Assembly (NCBI GenBank): GCA_014155875.1
Contig: JACEFZ010022425.1
Span: forward strand, 570,522-634,521
Source of the DNA: Cepaea nemoralis
Taxonomy: Eukaryota; Mollusca; Gastropoda; Stylommatophora; Helicidae
Direction of reading: 5' to 3'
DNA length: 64,000 nucleotides
Made by a program: the position numbers and the translations under genes. The notes under the pieces were generated by a model, which saw nothing but the letters and a program-made list of their open reading frames with translations, was not told the origin of the DNA and made no database searches. Shown one piece after another: positions 55,950-64,000 of this stretch. How positions within the stretch are numbered: the stretch's first letter is position 1; every line of letters starts with the position of its first letter.

Positions 55950-56960
55950 TGCTGACAACCAAAATGTACAGTCAGCACGACCTGACTGTACACACATTAT
56001 ACTAGACGATTCTTTAATGAAAGGTTTATACAGCGACCGGATGGCCACTTCAAAGACATTGTTTCCATAATCCCACTTCCTGGGGCTGGTGTTGTCCGGC
56101 TAACAGACAAGATTAGCAGGTTGGCTGTAAATCATAACGTTCGAAAGGCAACCGTACATATTAGTATCAACGACACTATGAAAAACCAACAAATCACAGG
56201 GTCTTAACTGCTGGCACTCTTGAACGGATTACGTCACACTTTTCCTAACTCATCCATTTTCTTCTCCTCCATCATATCACCGAGTTATGCACTCTAGCGC
56301 CGTCTAGCTGACATAAATAACAACATTTTGCAGACGTTCTGTTCTCAAAACAAGATACTGTTAATCAACAACACACCATCATTCACTTCACAGGCTGGTG
56401 CACTAAAAAAAAGTCTTTATAAGGATCAATTACATTTGTCTACACTGGGCACCAGCTTGCTCGCCAAAAATATCACATATCCAGAGCGGACACACCATAC
56501 ATCCAATACAGGATCGCGCCGGACACCTTTAGCTACTCCACCTGAAACTCAAGCCAGACGACATACTCCAGTCACATCAAGTACCAATAGGCCAGAAGTG
56601 CGCAGACCACTCATAACTACTGCACATGAAATCCAAGTCAGATGGGACACTTCCATCACACCAAGTCCTACAATACGTCGTCTTTCACACAGGAGGGTAA
56701 TAATTATGAAGATATTTTTCCTATTCTCCCCAGAAAGGAATCAACTCTCAGCAAAAACGATTTGCCACCACAACCTCCTGTTAGCCACCAACAAGAGGCT
56801 GTAGTTTGTAGTCATTACATACCCATGAGACATCAACAGTACCTATTTCATTGTAACCCAGAATGGTTGGACATCACACGTTATAGCCCAGCTACACTTC
56901 GTCAAGCACTTATAATGTCGCTGTACCAACAACCAACACAACCTGGTATTTACTAGCAAC
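55950..56960 (+). pseudogene. LINE ORF1 C-terminus, SGNH esterase-like remnant
   Basis: Around 55990-56020 the strand reads THIILDDSLMKGL, corresponding to the GDS block of SGNH hydrolases with Gly changed. In the 56328-56804 frame, YKDQLHLSTLGTSLLAKNI is the final Asp-X-X-His block. Stops at about 56070 and 56200 separate the two. The following Pro/Thr/His-rich part (56500-56950) shows no domain. Confidence 0.6.
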
Positions 56961-57284
56961 TTAGCACAAAGCTACACCGAATCTCGGAACAAGAAAGAGC
57001 CTCTCCTAGAACGGAGTATATGCATATTTGGTTATTACTTGATCTAGTAACGTATTAGGTTATATGTAACTACAAACATTGACTTGTTTTGACTTTATAT
57101 TAATTGACAGTACTTAGCTTTATAGCTTTCATAATACTTTTAATTGTGATTTTACTGTAAGTGAGGAAGTCTTCACTGCCCTTCCTTACGGATCTGTGTA
57201 CGTATTTCTATATATAGACAGAGATAGTGTTGTTTCTTTGTACTTTAGAGTGTGTGTTGTAATAATGGACGTAAGTTGTATTCA

Positions 57285-57286
57285 CC

Positions 57287-57350
<64 letters not shown>
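57285..57350. repeat. (GT)n microsatellite
   Basis: About 60 bp of GT/GC alternation within the element between ORF1 and endonuclease. Confidence 0.95.
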
Positions 57351-57399
57351 TGTCTTTTTTGCTTTTAAACTTATGATTACGCATTGTTGAAATGTCTAA

Positions 57400-58095
57400 T
57401 AAGTACGAAAACTGGCTCAGTAATAATGGGCTCAGAATCGGGCATGTAAACATCTGCCATCTATTAGGGAAGCTGCCCGAACTATCACTTATACTTAATC
57501 AAAATGTTCACATGTTCGGCGTTAGCTAAAGTAGATTAAATGGTAACATCTCAGATGATGACATCGCTATCAGAGGTTTTAAAAACATTAGAAGAGATCC
57601 CTATCAGAAACAAGAGACAAGTATCGCAGTTTATATTTCCAACTCGCTTAACGCCAACAGCAGGCTCGAATTTGAAACCTGTGAGATTGAGTGTGTATGG
57701 CATGAGGTTAAACTTCAAAATCGCATACCGCTAGTAGTTTGCTATCTTTATAGAAACTCCAGTGCAGGAAATATCTGATATGAAAATTTCACCAATGTGA
57801 TGGATGTAGTCTTTAGTAATGCGAGAGAAATAATACTGCTAGGTGACTTCAACATAGACACTAACAAATCAAACAAAACATGGGAAAACATAATAGATTC
57901 GTATAACTTCCAACAGTTAGTCAAACAAGCCACTAGAATAACTAAATCATCTGCAACACGTATAGATCATATTTATACTGCGTGTGCTGCCAACATCACA
58001 GAATGTACTGTACCTATTAACGCAATGAGCGATCACTACCCAGTATGTTGTACGTGGTCGAAAAGAGGCACCAAAACTCAAAAAAGAAAATAAAC
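57400..58095 (+). pseudogene. LINE endonuclease
   Basis: Begins near NWLSNNGLRIGHVNICHLLG (57405-57465), the start of a jockey/CR1-type endonuclease with its Asn. After a frameshift it continues as DDIAIRGFKNIRRDPY and VAVYISNS-like sequence, then EIILLGDFNIDTNKSNKTW, TKSSATRIDHIYT and SDHYPVCCTW in frame 57797-58093. The LQETR-type Glu block is lost between 57480 and 57560. Not active. Confidence 0.75.
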
Positions 58096-58172
58096 ATCTG
58101 TGGACTATGTTTACCAGCTTCCTGGCCCAGACGATTCTCTGGACCACTGGCTTAAGACCTTTATAAGTATAT

Positions 58173-60176
58173 TTGATAAGTATGTTCCATTTAAGGAAGT
58201 TCGTGTTAAACACTAATCCCCCGTGGGTCACACAGGAGGTAGCTGAACTTATGAGAGACCGGGACAGGGCACATAAAAATAGAGATCTAACTATGCACCG
58301 TAGTTTGATAAACAAAGTTCAATATGTTATTCCAAAAGAAAAGAAAAACTATTTTAAGAACTTAATAATAGATAAAACCAACACTAAAGATATATGGAAA
58401 GCAATTAATACCTAAACAAACACAAATAATCACAATCATTACCATCAAATCAGGTTACAAGTGATCAATTCAGTAGATTCTTTCAGTCCGACATAAACCA
58501 ACTGAAGGCTGCAATACCTCATGACATATCTTTATTATCATCATTCTGTGAGAACAAATGCTATGGAGACATTCCCTCCAACATACCGCTAATGACTACC
58601 ACTGAAGTATTTATTCATTTCAGTAATTTAAAAAAACAATAACTCATCAGGACTAGATGGAATCAGTAATCGAATCCTTCGCCATGCTACACCGGCGATC
58701 TGTGAGTCACTTACTTTTATATATAATCAATGTCTCACCGACGGTCACTTCACATCAGCCTTTAAAATAGCTAAAGTGTATCCTCATTTAAAAGCTGGTT
58801 CTCTAGACGATCGTCTCATGAGTAATTATAGGCCAATTTCCATATTATCCTCACTATCCAAATCGCTAGACAAGCACGGTCACTTCCCATCAGCCTTTAA
58901 AATAGCTAAAGTGTATCCTCATTTAAAGGCTGGTTCTCTAGACGATCGTCTCATGAGTAATTATAGGCCAATTTCCATATTATCCTCACTATCCAAACCG
59001 CTAGACAAGCACATCCACAAACCAACACTAGACCACTTAGTTCGCCACAAACTAATAGTTGACAGTCAGTCAGGATTTCGGCCAAAATATTCTTTTCATA
59101 CGGCCCTAACAAACATGATAGAAAACTGGCATCAAAATATTAACAACAATACTATATGTGGAGCGGTGTTTATAGACTTTAGAAAAGCATTCGATATGAT
59201 AGATCATGCTATTCTAATTAACAAAACTAGAAACAATGAAAGTACGCTTTAATATAGTGACATTAACAAAATCATTTTTTATTAGACAGAAAGCAAGTAG
59301 TATCACACAATAAAGCTTTATCTCAAGCCATTACCATTAATAATATTGGAGTACCTCAGGGGTCTATTCTTGGCACTCTGTTATTTGCCATTTATATAAA
59401 TGATCCTCCCTTAAATCTGTCATCATCCTGCGATCTATTTGCTGATGACTGCGCAGTATATACAAACGCTGTTGATCGTAGTGTGCTAGAATTATCCTTG
59501 CAACAGCAAATAAATAGTGTAGTTAACTGGAGTCATGCAAACCGCATGCAAATTAACATTTCTGAAACTAAGTCTATATTAATAGGAACCAGGCAAAGAC
59601 TTCACACGCTAAACTCGCAGAGAACTCTACAGCTGCACATTGGTAGCATGCCTATAAAAATTGTAACCGAGCACAAGGCACTGGGTCTCATCATAGATCA
59701 AAGTCTAACCTTTAAGTCACATGTTCAATGCTCTCGTTAAACAAATAGCCAAAAACGTATACCAACTTGCCAAAATTATAAATTTCCTTGACGAAAATAC
59801 AAGAAAAATATTCTATACTTCCCATACACAAACACATATTGATTACTGCTCCACAATCTGGGATGGATGCTCCAAATCAATAACAAAACGCCTATATTGA
59901 CTCTAGAAAAGAGCAGTGCGTTTAATTAATGGTGAAAAGCTTACCGACAATTTTAACCTACATAAACGTCTTCAGTTACTGCCACTCCACAAACGCCTAC
60001 TTTTTAATAAGGCCAAACTAATTCACAAAATCCTATTTCAAAATGCTCCAAACTACCTTTGGCCATTGTTAAAATATAACGCAAGACATAGCGAACGCCT
60101 AAATATACTTCATGTCCCTAAACCTAGGATAGACTTATATAAAACAAGTTTAGCATATTCTGCCGCTCAGTTGTGA
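58173..60176 (+). pseudogene. LINE reverse transcriptase with internal 135-bp duplication
   Basis: Pieces in several frames: NPPWVTQEVAELMRDRD (58220), then NNNSSGLDGISNRI-like sequence, NYRPISILSSLSK twice, QSGFRPKYSFHTALTNM, GAVFIDFRKAFDMIDHAIL, GVPQGSILGTLLFAIYIND, LFADDCAVYTN (FADD), the frame 59483-59740 with SHANRMQINISETKSILIG, and the C-terminal frame 59916-60176 with NLHKRLQLLPLHKRLLFNKA. This is the CR1/jockey RT layout. At least five frame breaks. Confidence 0.8.
58743..59012 (+). repeat. 135-bp in-frame tandem duplication in the RT
   Basis: Positions 58743-58877 and 58878-59012 are nearly identical (45 codons each), encoding SAFKIAKVYPHLKAGSLDDR and SNYRPISILSSLSK twice within one open frame (58776-59252). 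Confidence 0.95.
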
Positions 60177-60586
60177 AACAATATTCCACAAGAAATCAAA
60201 GACACCACCAATCATTATACATACATTCCCAACCTTTTAGAACGCTACCTCAGTACAGGCTACATTCCCCCATAAACAAAAACACAAAAATACAACAATG
60301 ATGGTAACTTTTCTCAAACGACAACTAGCCAAAAAACATTCCCATATGTTTGGCACGTTACATTCTTCTTAGGTATTTATAATGCTCATGTTAACACTGC
60401 CTCAGTGAGTCATTTGTTAATGACTACTTTTCATGAGTTTTAATGCTATTGTTCTTTTGTTGTCAAAATTAGCTTCATAAGTGATGTTGAATGAAAGAAT
60501 GTATGAGAGGAAGTAGAGAAAATGGGCAGAATGTCAGACGGGCCTGCGTGCCCAATTCTTAAACCTTTGAAAATAAAGACATTTCT
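60177..60586 (+). other. 3' UTR of the CR1/jockey-like LINE
   Basis: Non-coding, ends with the conserved gggcctgcgtgcccaattct and an aataaag terminal motif, after which the interrupted host LINE resumes at catttctgcc. Confidence 0.65.
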
Positions 60587-61245
60587 GCCTTTTATTGACA
60601 GACGTGGGACGTCAGTCTTAATAATTCTATCGTCCAGAGAGTACCATAACACAGAGGCCATATCTGGGTTAATGACACTACCCATCTCTGTACACCAGTA
60701 GATTACTTTGCTTACTGTGTCCTGGAACTCTTGCGCTGTTTGCATCACATCTCTCCTCTGTCTATACGCAAGGACATCATCTGCCAATGTCAGAATCCTT
60801 CCAGTCCTTGGTTCTTCAACGATTACAATATTGCTTGTGTACACATTGAACAGCACATGTGATATTGCAGATCCTTGTAGTAATCCCGGGGTGATAATGC
60901 ACGCCTTGGAGGTCCATGAACCTAGACGGAGAAATACCCTACGAGAGTGTAGGGTAACCACCCAGAACTAGCACCCATCTCCATAAGAGTGTGCATTGAG
61001 AGCTCATATTTGAAACTCTTAAATGCACCCTTCAGCTCCAGTGCTGCTGCCATTGTTTACTGTCTGTCCTGAAACCCCTCATAACCAACACAAGCAAATG
61101 TTGCTGCGTTTGATCAAATTTCTTTCCTTGGTCGGTAACTCCTCGGCCCTCCTGTGAGTAGCTTTTCCCTGTCAAAGAATTTCTGCAGCTTTCCAATACC
61201 TTGCCAGTTTGTTCTGCAAGTTGATAATTCTATAGCCATTAAGTC
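60587..61245 (-). pseudogene. RT core of the split RNase H-type LINE
   Basis: Minus frame 60446-60961 shows ITPGLLQGSAISHVLFNVYT (RT motif), LTLADDVLAYRQRRD (ADD box intact), and MGSVINPDMASVLW. The right part (60970-61240) decodes the preceding RT region with stops, joining the coding minisatellite through RLNGYRIINLQNKLARYWKA. Confidence 0.7.
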
Positions 61246-62010
61246 TTGAATGGTCCTTGCCTGGGATGGGTAATGCTACTTTACACATACTTTTGCCATG
61301 TGAATGACAGTTGCCTGGCTTGGGCAATGCTAATATTACACGTACTTTCGCCATGTAAATGGTCCTTGCCTGGCTTGGGTAATGTTACTTTACACGTACT
61401 TTAGCCATGTGAATGGTCCTTGCCTGTCTTGGGTAATGCTACTTTACATGTACTTTCGCCATGTGAACGGTCCTTGTCTTGTTTAGGTAATGCTACTTTA
61501 CACATATTTTCGCCATTTGAATATATCTTGCATGGCTTAGGGAGTGCTACATTACACGTATTTTCGCCGAGTGAATTGCCCTTGCCTGGCTTGGCTAGTG
61601 CTATTTTACACATACTTTCACCATGTAAATGGTCCTAGCCTGGCTTGTATAATCTACTTTAATGTACTTTCACCATGTAAATGGTCCTAGCCTGGCTTGG
61701 ATAATCTACTTTAATGTACTTTCACCATGTAAATGGTCCTAGCCTGGCTTGGATAATCTACTTTAATGTACTTTCACCATGTGAATGATCCTAGCCTGGC
61801 TTGGATAATCTACTTTAATGTACTTTCACCAAGTGAATGGTCCTTGCCTGGCTTGGATAATGTGCTTTACACGAACATTCACCACGTGAATGTTACTTAC
61901 CTGACTTGGATAAAGCTACTTTACACATAATTTCACGATATGAATAATCTTTGCATGACTTGGATAATGCTACTTTACACATACTTTCACATAGTGAATA
62001 GTCCTTGACT
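61246..62010 (-). repeat. 54-bp (later 52-bp) coding minisatellite in the LINE RT, about 14 units
   Basis: Units encode CKVALPKPGKDHSHGEST-type repeats on the minus strand; they are in frame over 61401-61613. Between about 61626 and 61860 the units are 52 bp and nearly identical (ctagcctggcttggataatc), so this part was homogenised after losing the frame. The right end has diverged 54-bp units. Confidence 0.9.
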
Positions 62011-62141
62011 GGTATATAGTGAAAGTTATCTGTAAAAGTGGCACCCATATGTTTACAAGTACAGCCAACACCCTGTGTCACCATTTAGCGTAACGACAAG
62101 TGTGGATTAGCAAAACCGACTTAACCACTTGGCTTTACATA

Positions 62142-62800
62142 ATATCAATCAATCAATCATGTGCCATGCCGGAAAGCGTGGGCGGTCATGACTCGCCATT
62201 TCACTCGATCACCAGTGTCGTGGATCAGCTCAGTGTTCCTGTCTCGTCCATGCCATGTGGCCAAGCCATCCAGGTATTTTCCTCTCGGTCTTCCTCTTGG
62301 TCTGTTCCCCTCGATGTTGTCACTAAGTTCTCCAACCCATTTCTTTTCATAACATGTCCAAAAAACTTTGACTGTCTACGTCTAATTTCTCTAATCAGTC
62401 TACGATGTTCATTTGTCTCCTGTAGTACTTGGTCATTGGTTTTTCTGTCTGTCCATGGTATTCTTTGCATTTTCCTCAGAAACCACATTTCTGCAGCCAT
62501 CAGATGCTTTTCAGCTTGACTGCTCATTGTCCAAGTTTCACATCCATACAAAAGAACAGGCTCTATGTATCCCCTCAACATTCTTTTTCTCGTTTCAATT
62601 GACATCTTTTTATTGGTCAGAATGTTTTTCATCTTGCTAAAGGCTACTTTCGCCATGGCGATTCTTGTTCTAATCTCTTCAAGGCATCTCCCATCAGATG
62701 TTATAACTGTTCCAAGATAATTGTACCGATTCACTTGTTGAAGAATATTTCCATTTACTCGTATATTACATTGTGGCACTTCTTCCTTCCTACTTGTCAC
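62142..62800 (-). pseudogene. RTE-type LINE 3' fragment
   Basis: The 62225-62800 frame (191 codons) reads VPQCNIRVNGNILQQVNRYN, YLGTVITSDGRCLEEIRTRI, CYIEPVLLYG-like sequence, EMWFLRKMQRIPWTDRKTN and FFGHVMKRNGLENLVTTS. The 3' tail is a tcaatcaatcaatc run at 62143-62158. Same family as 21.7-23.9 kb; 5' truncated at about 62800. Confidence 0.8.
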
Positions 62801-62854
62801 GAATTGGCAGCCTTTACTTCCCAGAACAATTTTCGGTTCACTTTTGATGGGCCA

Positions 62855-63965
62855 TGTAGAGGATCAACAGACGAACAAAACTGTTTTCTCTATATTCAAG
62901 GCTATACTGTCTTGACGTAAGCTTGCAAAACCTGCAAGTAAACAAACCAACCAGCCATGACGTAAGCTTGCAGATGGCAAGTAAAATGGGATACTTGAGA
63001 GGGACACAACTAGATAATTTAAATTAGTCTACACCTTGGAAAACTGCTAACCCAGACGGGCTTTGACACCACACAGACACCTTGGCACCTTCTCGTCCAG
63101 GTAGACCCTGGCTGAATCAACAATGAACTGGGCCATTGGTTGAATAAAGACAATTAAAGCCAGATGGAGATAATAGCCCCAGGGCTATAAACAAGCCCCA
63201 TCCACTCTGACGGGCAGACTCAGGGGACTGAATAGTAATTAAAACCAACCAGGCATGACGCTAGCAAACCTGGTTTACCAACAGAGTTGTAAACTGGCTG
63301 TTGACCATGAGAATCTAATTGTTCCCTTGACATGACACCTGATAAGAATAGCTAGAAAATCGCCCAACCGCGATGGCTGACCCCATCTGGTAGAGACTAG
63401 AGGCGCAAGGTGTGAAATCACTGATAAGACTCAGTGGGCTAATAATTGTCAGACCCACAGGTGTGAAGGCTAGTGTGCATGCAGGAAGAATTTTTATGAC
63501 TGGACAGACTTGGAGTTAATTGCAATTAACGTTAGGAGGAGATAAGAAGAATTTATGAATGGAATTTCTGGGAGATAAGTGTCTACTGCTAGGCTAGGTA
63601 TAAAAACCCCTGCTAGACTTTTCCCCTTTAGATTAAGTCTGACTTCAGAACAGCTCTCACAAGGAGCACATATGTTATAGATCTCAAGAACGAGTTATGA
63701 CTAGGGAGAGCCAGGACTGGCAGTCGTCAGAATACCGGCAAGCTGGTTCTTTGTTGAGTCTACTGGAGAGTGGGGATCTGGACCACAGTTCCAGATAGAT
63801 GAAGTAACAAGTAAAGTTACGTAATGTTTCTCATCACAATATGTTATATGATTTTATCATCCTCATATTGACAATCATCCGATGTCTATTGTTATGATTA
63901 GCAAATAAATGTTGTAGTATTGTAACTCATAGTTCTGTCATTATATTTTTTTCCATTGTGATACT
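62855..63965 (+). promoter_or_regulatory. LTR-like region with TATA box and poly(A) signal (tentative)
   Basis: tataaaaa at 63599-63606 in ggctaggtataaaaacccct is a strong TATA-type promoter element, and aataaa at 63904-63909 lies about 300 bases downstream, followed by a T-rich stretch. This promoter-R-poly(A) arrangement is what an LTR or a short transcription unit shows. No second copy, PBS or flanking duplication is visible before the window ends, so the call is weak. Confidence 0.35.
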
Positions 63966-64000
63966 GTGGCATACACACAGAGAATCAGGAAAATTTTTTC

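Larger units (their letters stand above)
54311..60586 (+). mobile_element. CR1/jockey-like LINE with esterase-type ORF1, degenerate
   Basis: A ~6.3-kb plus-strand element: a possible 5' UTR at 54370-54720, ORF1, endonuclease, RT and a 3' end with gggcctgcgtgcccaattct then aataaag at 60580. The 3' end recurs at 19565-19680. ORF1 has an SGNH-esterase-like signature, typical of CR1-group ORF1 proteins. Many frameshifts and stops; not active. Confidence 0.75.
52990..62140 (-). mobile_element. RNase H-type LINE split by the CR1/jockey-like LINE
   Basis: The minus-strand halves 60586-62140 (RT and coding minisatellite) and 52990-54307 (post-RT linker and RNase H) are contiguous in the sister copy at 7085-8640, where ctctctgtcaacatttctgc joins them. 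Here the CR1/jockey-like element sits between. The left end of the element (RNase H C-terminus) begins about 52990. Confidence 0.8.

Overview
This is a repeat-dominated animal nuclear genome window with no bacterial features. It holds tRNA-derived SINEs with pol III A/B boxes, at least five lineages of LINE (non-LTR retrotransposon), an LTR retrotransposon, long microsatellites, minisatellites and one host-type gene. A lophotrochozoan, probably molluscan, source is my inference from general impression; nothing in the window proves it. No rRNA, functional tRNA gene, CRISPR array or operon was seen.

Layout. (1) 1-15.6 kb is a giant imperfect inverted duplication. The left arm (1-4.8 kb) and right arm (11.35-15.57 kb) carry the same ordered series of RTE-type LINE fragments, a SINE, a 34-bp minisatellite, another SINE and a LINE 3' end, in opposite orientation. 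Later insertions present in one arm have recognisable empty sites in the other. The spacer (4.8-11.35 kb) holds a near-perfect 319-bp snapback palindrome with hammerhead-like motifs, an RNase H-type LINE with an internal 54-bp coding minisatellite, and a broken, intronless DUF229 gene on the minus strand. (2) 15.6-28.4 kb is a mosaic of SINEs, microsatellites, mariner-like scraps and minus-strand RTE and RNase H-type LINEs, with a T39/G26 homopolymer junction at a duplicated segment. (3) 28.73-35.64 kb is a young Ty3/gypsy-class LTR retrotransposon lying inside a (GAT)n microsatellite. Its pol order is protease-integrase-RT-RNase H, i.e. copia-like order with gypsy-like domains, as in Gmr1-type elements. 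(4) 37.0-43.4 kb is an RTE-type LINE split by a full-length 4-kb LINE (38887-42898), with 12-bp target-site duplications and a long intact EN-RT-zinc-finger ORF. A 5'-truncated sister copy with an open 709-codon frame lies at 47.9-50.07 kb. (5) 50.8-52.7 kb is another 5'-truncated LINE with a 14-bp target-site duplication. (6) 53-62.1 kb is an RNase H-type LINE (minus strand) split by a ~6.3-kb degenerate CR1/jockey-like LINE (plus strand). (7) The right edge (62.8-64 kb) is LTR-like, with a TATA box and poly(A) signal, but unresolved.

The sequences do not form a pathway. They record successive insertions into one another, and the nesting gives relative ages. The most notable observations are the inverted duplication with reciprocal empty sites, the Gmr1-like domain order, the intact 4-kb LINE whose endonuclease motif precedes its first ATG, and the tandem amplification of one RT motif region in two unrelated LINE families.
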